In this document: positions 36,001 through 43,338 of the stretch, in pieces
Layout of the letters: every line of letters starts with the position of its first letter
Numbering within the stretch: position 1 is the first letter of the stretch
Assembly: GCF_002355595.1 (NCBI RefSeq)
Contig: NZ_AP017422.1
Location: 620,001-684,000, forward strand
DNA: 64,000 nt
Origin: Filimonas lacunae
GTDB lineage: Bacteria > Bacteroidota > Bacteroidia > Chitinophagales > Chitinophagaceae
Direction of reading: 5' to 3'
Position numbers and translations under genes: made by a program
Notes under the pieces: generated by a model
Seen by the model: only the letters and a program-made list of their open reading frames with translations
The model's database searches: none
Told to the model about the DNA's origin: nothing

Positions 36001-36128
36001 CGCTTACAAAATACCTGGGCTACGATCCTGAATTTGATGCCACCAGCAGCGTATACGGGCAGGGCGTAGATGTAACGCTTACGCCATTGTATAAGACTTT
36101 TCAAATGGGTGTGAGGTTAGGATTATAA
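33024..36128 (+). CDS. SusC/RagA TonB-linked outer-membrane transporter (pectin locus, second pair)
   Basis: An importer of about 1034 residues. ATG at 33024 is used (MLLKQSALVTLLLLCCLSLHAQ, signal peptide); an in-frame TTG at 33018 is less likely. CarboxypepD_reg domain at about 27-100 (VKGRITDATTGNPLRGVRI). The plug has a shortened SusC box (LKDGASVYGTKGANGVILIT) and the barrel ends FQMGVRLGL. It is distinct enough from the first SusC of the locus to suggest a different oligomer size or substituent. No STN domain. Confidence 0.92.
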   Translation: MLLKQSALVTLLLLCCLSLHAQKDKAVKGRITDATTGNPLRGVRISYKELTAAITDSVGNFTIQVPSYDVSIHVESEGYQAKEIALKGKSQVTAALYETDYTSFYSDITIPFTRTSRSAVAGAATSITANDTWGAAPETPDSYLQGKVAGLNAIRRSGTPGMGANLFLRGFTSLYATNQPLIVVDGIIFDIDNYGSSLVNGYYNNPLSLIDLRDIDNITVLKDGASVYGTKGANGVILITTARARQEATKIDVALYGGVNVAPATMPVMNAADYRIYLSEMLQSQGLTGNQIQALPYMNDDKTSPDYYPNHYQTNWQKQVLHNSAVQNLYMKITGGDNIARYGLSVGFLKNNGVIKSTGLSRYNMRFNGDFNLSKKLTATANLGFTYYEQQLKNMGIDAHTNPLLTALVKSPFLPIHEVAASGAESPNLADADVFHVSNPTALIQSMSAQNKSYRFSGSINFNYQLTRQIALSTAIGVTMDKSRETFFVPQKGVVSDTLENAVAKNRSGAQVIRMFSLFNDTRLTYSNVFQRKHTLSARLGVRYLKGEAEQDYGLGYNAATDKLTGIGYGLNSLRRIGGSIGDWKWVNGYANVDYNLSGKYFLSLNVAADASSRFGSNTGTPVMPSLSAAWLLSSENFMAGTTWLDMLKLRASAGKTGNDDIGNFTARKYYVSQNLLGVSGLVRGNTGNPNLQWEAVTRLNAGVDIAILNERVSMSADVYTSKTNKMIVYEPATTVSGMDYIVTNSGAMKTNGWELAMNARIINNKSLKWDMGFTLSHYTSKVTQLPVDAIETAYADGAYITRAGGAPNLFYGYKTAGVYSSDAQAASEGLMNKMSDGSYKAFAGGDVRFANTTTDDKNIDAGDRQVIGNPNPKYTGGITSRVVWKQWSLDALFTFSQGNDIYNYTRRQLESMSGYANQLSSVNNRWRNNGQQTNMPKATWGDAMGNSRFSDRWIEDGSYFRLRNVNIAYNVPLPSGFVKNMTVYASATNLFTLTKYLGYDPEFDATSSVYGQGVDVTLTPLYKTFQMGVRLGL

Positions 36129-36154
36129 ACAAATTGAATACTGAAACGAAGTAT

Positions 36155-37855
36155 ATGAAATTATCTAAGTATATACTGTTAGCGTTGTTGCTGCCAGCTT
36201 TACTGGCCGGTTGTAAAAAGCTGGTAGAAACAGAGCCTAAAGACGTGCTGGACGAAAAGGAAATGTACAATGATGTGTACGATGCCGATGCTGCTGTAAT
36301 GGGGTTGTACGGTAAGCTTATGGGCCTGGCCGAACGTTATGTGGTGTTGAACGAACTGCGTGCCGATTTAATGAGTACTACCATAAATGCCAGTCAATAC
36401 CTGAATCAGTTAAATGAACATGGGCAGATCAGTTCGGATAACCCATACACCAGCCCACGTCCGTTTTACGAAGTGATTGTTAACTGCAATGATATCTTGT
36501 ACAACCTGGATATTATGCGTAAAGACAAAAAGCTGAAAGAAGACCAGTACAGCGCCCGCTACTCGGATGTAGCGGCCCTGCGTGCCTGGGTGTATTTGCA
36601 GGTGGGTATTCACTTTGGTAACATTCCTTACATCACCAGCCCTTTATCTAACGTCAATGATCTGGCAGGTATTGAGCAAATGCCCCGCATTCCTTTTGCG
36701 CAATTGCTGGATAGCTTAATAGCTTCGGTAAATGCTTTGCCTACACTCAACGATTATCCTTCCGGAACCAGCCTGACTACTACAGTAGATGGTTATGTAA
36801 CCAACAAATTCTTTATCAATAAACAAGTGGTAAAAGGAGAGTTGTATTTATGGCGTGGTAAAGGAACGGATTACACTACAGCTGCCGCTGCTTTTAAAAC
36901 CGTATTGGAATCAGGAGGCACGGGAGAGTTTGATAAATACCGCCTGCGCTATGCGGATATAGTAAATCATAAAGATTTATCGGTAGGCTATGTGCGTTAC
37001 CGGGAATGGGATGAAACCCAGCTGATCAACAATAATTCCCAGGGCTGGCGCAGTATTTTTGCCCGTAGCCAGGATGATATGTTTAACTGGGAATGGGTAT
37101 GGTTTCTGCCTTTTAGCTCCGATTTCGCGCCCACCAATCCTTTCATCAACCTGTTCTCCAATCGTGGAGGTAGTTACCTGTTAAAGCCTTCGCAGGCTGC
37201 CATTGATAAATGGAACAGCCAGGTGCAGAAAAATGAATTACCTTACGATGCAAGAGGTAAAGTGTTTACCTGGCAAAACCTGGATGGCCAACCCGTAATT
37301 ATGAAGTATTTGTACAACTACCTGGATGAAACTTCTTTCACTCCCATTAGCCTGTTGCAGAAAAACGGAAAATGGTTTTTGTACCGTGCTGCTTCACTGC
37401 ACCTGGATTTTGCAGAAGCGGCCAACAGGGATAACCAGCACACGGTTGCCTATGCTTTATTAAACCAGGGGATCAACCTTACCTTTGGCGGACAAACCGC
37501 ATCAGCTGCTCCTTATTATTTTGATGGTCGTACACTTTCTACACCTACCTATTATGGCGACTGGTATAGAAACCGTGGTGTACGTGGCCGTGCCATGTTG
37601 AAATCGACAGAAGTAACGGGAGACAGCACGCTTGCTATCGAAAGCAGTATTATTAACGAAGCTGCGCTGGAATTGGCCTATGAAGGCCGCCGCTGGCCCG
37701 ACCTGGTGCGTATTGCATTAAGAAGAGATGATCCTGCATTCCTTGCAGATAAAGTATACGCCAAGCTGTTAAAGGACAATAACCCGCAGGCCGCCGCCGT
37801 TCGCACTAAACTATTAAATAAAGAAAACTGGTACTTACCTTTCAAATGGAAATAA
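36155..37855 (+). CDS. RagB/SusD-family lipoprotein (pectin locus, second pair)
   Basis: A lipoprotein of about 566 residues with ATG at 36155 and lipobox LLAGC (then KKLVETEPKDVLDEKEMYN). SusD-type motifs: YSDVAALRAWVYLQVGIHFG, ELYLWRGKGTDYTTAAAAF and the C-terminal EAALELAYEGRRWPDLVRIA. It ends KENWYLPFKWK, and its last 10 bases overlap the start of the pectate lyase gene, which indicates tight coupling of binding protein and enzyme. Confidence 0.92.
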   Translation: MKLSKYILLALLLPALLAGCKKLVETEPKDVLDEKEMYNDVYDADAAVMGLYGKLMGLAERYVVLNELRADLMSTTINASQYLNQLNEHGQISSDNPYTSPRPFYEVIVNCNDILYNLDIMRKDKKLKEDQYSARYSDVAALRAWVYLQVGIHFGNIPYITSPLSNVNDLAGIEQMPRIPFAQLLDSLIASVNALPTLNDYPSGTSLTTTVDGYVTNKFFINKQVVKGELYLWRGKGTDYTTAAAAFKTVLESGGTGEFDKYRLRYADIVNHKDLSVGYVRYREWDETQLINNNSQGWRSIFARSQDDMFNWEWVWFLPFSSDFAPTNPFINLFSNRGGSYLLKPSQAAIDKWNSQVQKNELPYDARGKVFTWQNLDGQPVIMKYLYNYLDETSFTPISLLQKNGKWFLYRAASLHLDFAEAANRDNQHTVAYALLNQGINLTFGGQTASAAPYYFDGRTLSTPTYYGDWYRNRGVRGRAMLKSTEVTGDSTLAIESSIINEAALELAYEGRRWPDLVRIALRRDDPAFLADKVYAKLLKDNNPQAAAVRTKLLNKENWYLPFKWK

Positions 37856-39093
37856 AAGCAGTAGTTATAACAGCAGTATTATTGTGTACAAAAGCATGGG
37901 CTCAATTACCCGCCTTCCCCGGTGCATCCGGCTTTGGCGCCGCAGCAAGCGGTGGCAGGGGAGGTGAAGTGTATCATGTTACCAATTTGCAGGATAGCGG
38001 CTATGGAACGTTCCGCGATGCGGTAAGCAAGCCCGACAGGACAATTGTATTTGACACCTGCGGCATCATCACTATTAATGATAAAATAAAGGCATCCCCC
38101 CGCCTTACCATTGCAGGACAAACTGCCCCGGGCGATGGCATTGTAATATATGGCAATGGTGTTTCTTTTGCCTCTAACACCATTGTTCGTTATCTGCGCT
38201 TCCGGGGAAGCAGCAGCATGCCACGTGGGGCCTGCACAGTGGTGGCCGATGACCTGGAAGATATCATCTTCGATCACGTATCTATTCAATGGGGACGCTG
38301 GGATAACCTGCATTTGAAAAATAGTTCCCGCGTTACCTTTCAGCATTGCCTGATAGGCGAGAGCATTGACCCGCAACGTTTCGGTGCTTTATTCGAAGGC
38401 CCTACCAACGTTACCGTGCATCATTGCCTGTGGATAGATAACCAAAGCCGAAACCCCAAAGCAAAAGCCGGCATAGAGTACATCAACAACGTAGTATACA
38501 ACTGGGGGGTGAATGGCCTCGTTGGTGGACACTCCGCCGAAAATCATTACCAGGACGTGATCAATAACTACTTCATCGCCGGCCCACAAAGCACCGATAA
38601 GTTTATTGGCATGTTCTCCGGCACCGATCACGTATACCACACCGGTAATTTTGCTGATCTCAACAAAAATGGCAAACTGGATGGCCGCCTGGTAATAGAC
38701 ACAGATTTTGTATCTGCCACTGCAACACTACTACCACAACCCACCCATAAAGCCCCCATTAAAGTAAAAGTGCAGGATGCTTCCAGTGCTTATACAGAAG
38801 TATGCAAACAAGCCGGTGCATCTTTGCGTCGCGATGGCGTTGATACCCGTATTATCTCATATCTAAAGTCGCTGGGAACAACAGGAGAAATCTTCCGCAC
38901 CGACTCCGCTGCGGGTGGATTAGTGCCGTTGAAAACGGCTGCTGCTTTAGCTGACACAGATAAAGACGGTATTCCTGATAAATGGGAGCGTGTAATGAAG
39001 CTAAACGAAAAAGACCCCACAGATGCGAATAAAAAGAACGCAGAGGGCTACACGAATATTGAACGGTATTTTAATGAGTTGCTATTGAACTAA
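37846..39093 (+). CDS. Pectate lyase, polysaccharide lyase family 1-like, secreted
   Basis: A 415-residue enzyme expected to cleave homogalacturonan by calcium-dependent beta-elimination. Signal peptide MEIKAVVITAVLLCTKAWAQ. A right-handed beta-helix (Pec_lyase_C) covers about 22-290: GFGAAASGGRGGEVYHVTNL, TRTIVFDTCG-like strand (DRTIVFDTCGIITI), LTIAGQTAPGDGI, DDLEDIIFDHVSIQWG, and HHCLWIDNQSRNPKAKAG with the Asn-Pro step near the catalytic region. The C-terminus has a calcium-type TSP3-like motif (ADTDKDGIPDKWERVMKL). Start overlaps SusD by 10 bases. It is the only carbohydrate-active enzyme visible in the locus and identifies pectin as the likely substrate. No T9SS domain. Confidence 0.88.
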   Translation: MEIKAVVITAVLLCTKAWAQLPAFPGASGFGAAASGGRGGEVYHVTNLQDSGYGTFRDAVSKPDRTIVFDTCGIITINDKIKASPRLTIAGQTAPGDGIVIYGNGVSFASNTIVRYLRFRGSSSMPRGACTVVADDLEDIIFDHVSIQWGRWDNLHLKNSSRVTFQHCLIGESIDPQRFGALFEGPTNVTVHHCLWIDNQSRNPKAKAGIEYINNVVYNWGVNGLVGGHSAENHYQDVINNYFIAGPQSTDKFIGMFSGTDHVYHTGNFADLNKNGKLDGRLVIDTDFVSATATLLPQPTHKAPIKVKVQDASSAYTEVCKQAGASLRRDGVDTRIISYLKSLGTTGEIFRTDSAAGGLVPLKTAAALADTDKDGIPDKWERVMKLNEKDPTDANKKNAEGYTNIERYFNELLLN

Positions 39094-39100
39094 ATGTAAA

Positions 39101-39126
39101 AAGCCTGCTGTGAAGCAGGCTTTTTT
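39101..39126 (+). terminator. Terminator of the pectin operon
   Basis: AAGCCTGC (39101-39108), TGTGAA loop, GCAGGCTT (39115-39122), then T-run, 8 bases after the pectate lyase stop. Confidence 0.88.
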
Positions 39127-39130
39127 ATGT

Positions 39131-39301
39131 TTAAGCATTTTTATAAGAAGGTGGATGTTGTGTCAGATTTTTAATAGCTCGTTCAACTTTCTTAACAATG
39201 AGCGGGTCTTTGTTAAGATCAGGCATTTTTTTTATGTCATTGTTAACTTTGCCAGTATTGTTCTTTTTAGAACCATTATGTTTAGATATAGATGCACCCA
39301 T
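39131..39301 (-). CDS. Small hypothetical protein (56 aa) paired with DUF6934
   Basis: An ATG-to-TAA frame of 56 codons, beginning MGASISKHNGSKKNNTG and ending LTQHPPSYKNA. It is Lys/Asn-rich, polar and has no signal peptide. It starts 32 bases after the stop of the DUF6934 gene on the same strand and ends just before the facing operon terminator. The opposite strand is also open here, but that frame codes for an implausible hydrophobic peptide. I do not recognise the protein. A role as partner of DUF6934 (small operon, possibly toxin-antitoxin-like) is a guess from position. Confidence 0.5.
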   Translation of the reverse strand: MGASISKHNGSKKNNTGKVNNDIKKMPDLNKDPLIVKKVERAIKNLTQHPPSYKNA

Positions 39302-39333
39302 AATTCCTCAGTTCTTAATATAAATGTACTGTT

Positions 39334-39786
39334 TTATTTACGTGTAACCAAAAAAGCCCTATAGTTCTGTCCCTTGTTAAAGGTTTCCCAATTATAATTG
39401 TTCAATTGCCCCTCAATAACAAACAGATTATTTATTTCATTTAAATGAAAAGCTATACTCATCTGGTATAGTCTTGTGCGTGATAACGTGCTGCCTTCAA
39501 TGTAGATTTTATGATTGGGATATTGATCCGTTACCTGAAAAATGGTGTCAGCGACTGTAAACAGTATTTTTTCTCTGTCTGAATTATTACTAACGGTCAA
39601 GTCTGATAGAGTTTGTTGTTCTTCATCCCAATCTCCGAATCCCAAATTGAAATGGTGTTTATCATTAGCCTTGAAATAAGTATATATAATGTACTTTTTA
39701 ATATTACCATTAGGTCCTGTGCTCTCAAAAGAATATTGTAGCAGCGTTGAATCCTCTGCTTTGTACTCATATTTCTCCAATAACAT
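39334..39786 (-). CDS. DUF6934-family protein
   Basis: A 150-residue cytosolic protein. The family pattern as I recall it is complete: YSFESTGPNGNIKKYIIYTY, FNLGFGDWDEEQ, SNNSDREKILFTVADTI, YPNHKIYIEGSTLSRTRLYQ and a C-terminal YRAFLVTRK. DUF6934 is frequent in accessory regions of Bacteroidota and has no assigned function. The gene is A/T-richer than its neighbours and lies between the pectin operon and lpxB, which would fit acquired DNA. Confidence 0.7.
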   Translation of the reverse strand: MLLEKYEYKAEDSTLLQYSFESTGPNGNIKKYIIYTYFKANDKHHFNLGFGDWDEEQQTLSDLTVSNNSDREKILFTVADTIFQVTDQYPNHKIYIEGSTLSRTRLYQMSIAFHLNEINNLFVIEGQLNNYNWETFNKGQNYRAFLVTRK

Positions 39787-39909
39787 TTTATAATTAGAAA
39801 AAGTTAATGATGAATAAATGGCTTACGCATTTAAAAATAAAAGCATTGAAGTAATAAGTCTTGTTCATTTTATTCACTGAGGGTGATGTGTTCAATGATA
39901 GACGTAAAA

Positions 39910-39950
39910 AAAAGCCTGCTATGTTAAAGTATAGCAGGCTTTTCTTTTTT
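39910..39950. terminator. Bidirectional terminator downstream of lpxB
   Basis: AAAAGCCTGCTAT (39910-39922) pairs perfectly with ATAGCAGGCTTTT (39931-39943), with an A-run before it and a T-run after it, so it can act on either strand. It lies about 95 bases after the lpxB stop (minus strand). Confidence 0.85.
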
Positions 39951-40043
39951 ATAGGATGGGCGGTAAGTCTGAATTTAATCCGCCGGGCAAATATTTGATT
40001 TGTAAAATGAGGTAGAAAAAATAGTATGTAGAGCTGTTTTTTG

Positions 40044-41147
40044 CTATCCCATAAACTCCACAATGCTCTTCGCTGCATTAGCCGAAGCATTACCACCAGC
40101 AGACAATAGTTCATGCAACTGGCCATAATCTTGCTTTAATTGCTCTTTGCGCAGTGGATCGTTCAATAATTTTGTTAGCTCTTCCGTAAGGTTGCCAGGA
40201 GTAAGGTCGTGCTGTATCAACTCCTTCACTACCATCTTATCCATGATCAGGTTTACCAATGATATGTATTTCACTTTAATCAATCGCTTTGCTATCTGGT
40301 AACTGATATTGCTGCCCTTGTAACAAACAATCTCTGGCACTTTAAATAAGGCTGTTTCTAACGTTGCGGTACCGCTGGTTACCAATGCCGCTACGGATTG
40401 TTTTAGCAGTGCATACGTTTGATTACGCACGGCAGTAACGTTGCTGTAAGGCTGTAACAGGCTGCTGTAAAAGCTGTCTTCCTGGCCTGGGGCCATCGCT
40501 ACTACAAAACGGTGGTTGGGAAAGCGTTTGGTTACTTCCAGCATAATGGGCAGCTTCTTAAGTATCTCCTGCTTTCTGCTACCGGGTAATAATGCAATAG
40601 TAGGCAGGGGAGAAGTAGGCACAGCGGAAGAGTCGGTAACATTATCAATCACCTTTACCAGTGGGTGACCCACATATTCTACTTCCCAGTTCCATTTATC
40701 GCGGAAGTAATCTTTTTCAAAAGGAAGGATCACCAGCATTTTGTCAATGCAGGTTTTCATTTTCTTCACACGGTTTTCTTTCCAGGCCCATACCTGCGGA
40801 GAGATGTAATAAATAACCTTAATGCCCTGCTCTTTGGCCCATTCGGCAATGCGCAGGTTAAATCCGGGATAGTCTACCAGAACGATAACATCAGGCTTGT
40901 ATTGCAGTATGTCTTCTTTGCAAAAAGACAGGTTGCGTAATATGGTGCGAAGGTTCATGATCACCTCCACAAAGCCCATAAAAGCCAGTTCGCGGTAATG
41001 TTTTACCAAAGTAACACCAGCAGCCTGCATTAAATCGCCACCCCAGCCACGTACTTTGGTAGCTGGTTGTAGTTGTAATATCTCTTTCACCAGGTTACTG
41101 CCGTGCAGATCACCACTAGCCTCGCCAGCAATAATGTAATACTTCAT
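40044..41147 (-). CDS. lpxB: Lipid-A-disaccharide synthase
   Basis: A 367-residue glycosyltransferase (GT19) that condenses UDP-diacylglucosamine with lipid X to form lipid A disaccharide-1-phosphate at the inner membrane. Family motifs: MKYYIIAGEASGDLHGSNLV, GWGGDLMQAAGV, VDYPGFNLRIA, YYISPQVWAWKENRVKKMK, LPGSRKQEI and TSGTATLETALFKVPEIVCYK. Length is normal. Transcribed after surE and a small membrane protein. Confidence 0.95.
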   Translation of the reverse strand: MKYYIIAGEASGDLHGSNLVKEILQLQPATKVRGWGGDLMQAAGVTLVKHYRELAFMGFVEVIMNLRTILRNLSFCKEDILQYKPDVIVLVDYPGFNLRIAEWAKEQGIKVIYYISPQVWAWKENRVKKMKTCIDKMLVILPFEKDYFRDKWNWEVEYVGHPLVKVIDNVTDSSAVPTSPLPTIALLPGSRKQEILKKLPIMLEVTKRFPNHRFVVAMAPGQEDSFYSSLLQPYSNVTAVRNQTYALLKQSVAALVTSGTATLETALFKVPEIVCYKGSNISYQIAKRLIKVKYISLVNLIMDKMVVKELIQHDLTPGNLTEELTKLLNDPLRKEQLKQDYGQLHELLSAGGNASANAAKSIVEFMG

Positions 41148-41195
41148 TTGTTTATGCAGGTGCCTGTTACCGGGCTATTGCAGGGCAACAGCCGC

Positions 41196-41492
41196 TTACA
41201 GGAAATATTTTAATATCAGTGAACCTACTGCGTACACACAGGTAGATGCGAAAATGCCCTTGGCTGTGTCGTCACGCCTGGTATTGATGTAAATAGTGAA
41301 CAGCACAGCGTTAGCAAGCAACGATACGCTTACAATGCCCGTGATTAATGTTTTTTGAGAGCCTAACAGTCTGAAAAAATCAGCGATAGTAGCGGCGGGA
41401 TAAAACTTCCATAAATAATAAAGCGCCATTCCAAAAACAGGCGCAATTATACCCAGGACGATACCCAATTTAAGGTTGTCTTTTCTTAGCAT
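41196..41492 (-). CDS. Small membrane protein, function unknown
   Basis: A 98-residue protein with three predicted transmembrane helices (about 8-29, 49-68 and 79-97). Its ATG immediately abuts the surE stop codon, and lpxB follows 48 bases later, so it belongs to a surE-lpxB operon. No motif suggests an activity. Confidence 0.75.
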   Translation of the reverse strand: MLRKDNLKLGIVLGIIAPVFGMALYYLWKFYPAATIADFFRLLGSQKTLITGIVSVSLLANAVLFTIYINTRRDDTAKGIFASTCVYAVGSLILKYFL

Positions 41493-42299
41493 TTATTTGG
41501 TAATTAAGGATTGTTCCAGTTTGTCCTTTAATTTATAATAAGTGAGATCAAATTGTACGGGCACAACACTTACGTAGTTGTTTTTCAATGCCCACACATC
41601 TGTGTCTTTACCCTTGTCGAAGTTTACAAATTCACCTGTTAACCAGTAGTAGGTTTTGTTATGCGGATCTTTTCTCTCTGCAAACTCTTCTTCGTACTTG
41701 GCGTAAGCCTGGCGACATACTTTTAATCCTTTCAATAAGTCTTTAGATACAGGAGGTACGTTCACGTTTAAGCACAGGTGCTTATCTATCTTTTTACCCA
41801 ATACCTGTGTTACCAGCAAACGCGCATAGTGCTGTGCACCAGTGAAGTCTGCTTCTACACTATAATCCAACAGGCTGAATCCGATGCTGGGAATGCTTTC
41901 AATAGCTGCTTCCAGCGCCGCAGACATAGTGCCTGAATAAATAACATTGATGGAATGATTAGCGCCATGGTTAATGCCGCTAAGACATATATCTGGTTTG
42001 CCTTTCAATATTTTATCTACTGCCAGCTTCACACAATCTACCGGTGTGCCGCTGCACGACCAGGCTTCTACCCCTTCAAACAGATTATTCATCTGTTGCA
42101 ATCTTAACGGATGTCCTATGGTAATGGCATGTCCCATGCCGCTTTGTGGCTTATCGGGAGCCACCACTACTATTTTACCCAGCCCCTTTACCGATTCTAC
42201 CAGCGCTTTAATGCCGGGAGCGGTAATACCATCATCATTCGTAATCAGTATAACGGGTTCTTTCTTCGTGTTAGATGCTACTTTCTTAGCTTTTGCCAT
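41493..42299 (-). CDS. surE: 5'/3'-nucleotidase SurE
   Basis: A 268-residue metal-dependent nucleoside-monophosphate phosphatase. The signature ILITNDDGITAPGIKAL carries the paired Asp metal ligands; SGINHGANHSINVIYSGTMSAALEA and the DVWALKNNYVSVVPVQFDLT end are typical. ATG at 42299 is used (MAKAKKVASNTKKE, a short Lys-rich lead); an earlier in-frame codon at 42359 adds residues outside the family. First gene of the surE-lpxB run. Confidence 0.93.
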   Translation of the reverse strand: MAKAKKVASNTKKEPVILITNDDGITAPGIKALVESVKGLGKIVVVAPDKPQSGMGHAITIGHPLRLQQMNNLFEGVEAWSCSGTPVDCVKLAVDKILKGKPDICLSGINHGANHSINVIYSGTMSAALEAAIESIPSIGFSLLDYSVEADFTGAQHYARLLVTQVLGKKIDKHLCLNVNVPPVSKDLLKGLKVCRQAYAKYEEEFAERKDPHNKTYYWLTGEFVNFDKGKDTDVWALKNNYVSVVPVQFDLTYYKLKDKLEQSLITK

Positions 42300-42487
42300 A
42301 ATATATTGCAATATACACACTTTCCAGCCTATTGTGTAACGTAAACGCAGCCGTAACAACAGCTTAACAGGCTTTTAGTGAAAGGAAAAGATAAAAAATA
42401 GTGGCAGGTGCGAATGGAACAACGATTCTATATCAATGGGATAGCGGATTTAGCATTTTTTAGAAAAATGCAAACAAATTTGGCTAA

Positions 42488-42500
42488 AACTAAATTAGTT
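42488..42500. promoter_or_regulatory. Candidate operator palindrome upstream of the S24/XRE regulator
   Basis: AACTAA-A-TTAGTT is a perfect 13-bp palindrome, 30 bases before the regulator start and just downstream of a TTTG (42479-42482) that could be a -33 element. It is a plausible autoregulatory site, inferred from position and symmetry. Confidence 0.4.
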
Positions 42501-42529
42501 AGTATTTTGCCTTCATAAATTATCAAGCC

Positions 42530-43309
42530 ATGAGTCACGCGGGAAAAAATCTGCGTTATCTGCGCAAATTGCGCGGCTGGACGCAGGAAGAATTTGCGAA
42601 TAAACTGAATATAAAGAGATCATTAGTAGGCGCTTATGAAGAAGAAAGGGCGGAACCACGCCTGGAAGTGCTGGAGGTGATTTGCGGACTGTTTAAATTA
42701 AGCCTGGACGAATTGTTACTGGAAGACTTGACCGCATCGGGATCGGGCGGAAAAACCACCAGCAGTGGAGGTAATAGCTACCTGGACAAACGCAGGCAGA
42801 TGAAAATGTCCGGCGAAGTGCAGCAAATTCATTTTGTGCCTGTTAAAGCCGCAGCAGGTTATTTAGCAGGATATGCCGATCCTGAATTCGTTGACGAGTT
42901 AAACACCTTTACCTTACCTATGCTGGCTCCCGGTCAATACCGTGCTTTTGAAATTATCGGAGACAGTATGTTACCTACCCCCAGCGGCAGTGTAATAGTA
43001 GGCGAGAAAGTGAGCGAAATTGAGGATGTAAAATCCAGCAACACTTATATCGTGATCTCCAAAAGCGAAGGCATTGTTTACAAACGTATTATGCGTAATA
43101 ATAAGTTGAAAAACAAGCTCACCCTGGTAAGTGATAATCCTATTTACGAACCGTATAACGTGAACACCGAAGACGTGCTGGAAGTGTGGAAAGCGCAGAT
43201 GGTGATTACCAAAGCCAACACTCAACAACTGTGGGATGTGAACCAGCTGGCCGGATTGGTAAACAATCTGCAGGAGCAGGTGAGCAGCCTGAAGAAGAAG
43301 GTAGGTTAA
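42530..43309 (+). CDS. XRE-family LexA-like regulator with S24 autopeptidase domain
   Basis: A 259-residue transcription factor. An HTH_3/XRE domain spans 1-65 (LRYLRKLRGWTQEEFANKLN). The C-terminal S24 domain has the catalytic pair Ser146 (IIGDSMLPT) and Lys185 (GIVYKRIM) and a plausible Ala109-Gly110 cleavage site (KAAAGYLAG). Spacing is close to LexA. The end (QEQVSSLKKKVG) is a short coiled coil. The architecture predicts a repressor that cleaves itself on DNA damage (RecA-dependent), or a phage-repressor-like regulator. Targets are unknown; the nearby minus-strand repair cluster is a candidate. Confidence 0.87.
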   Translation: MSHAGKNLRYLRKLRGWTQEEFANKLNIKRSLVGAYEEERAEPRLEVLEVICGLFKLSLDELLLEDLTASGSGGKTTSSGGNSYLDKRRQMKMSGEVQQIHFVPVKAAAGYLAGYADPEFVDELNTFTLPMLAPGQYRAFEIIGDSMLPTPSGSVIVGEKVSEIEDVKSSNTYIVISKSEGIVYKRIMRNNKLKNKLTLVSDNPIYEPYNVNTEDVLEVWKAQMVITKANTQQLWDVNQLAGLVNNLQEQVSSLKKKVG

Positions 43310-43338
43310 CTGGTAACAGACTAATATAAGTTAACAAA

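Noticed and set aside
39110-39364. Plus-strand 84-codon frame after the pectate lyase
   Set aside because: It begins inside the operon terminator and is antisense to the polar 56-aa ORF. The product is a Phe/Ile-rich random-like peptide.
39794-40126. Minus-strand 110-codon frame downstream of lpxB
   Set aside because: It overlaps the end of lpxB in another frame and runs through a bidirectional terminator.
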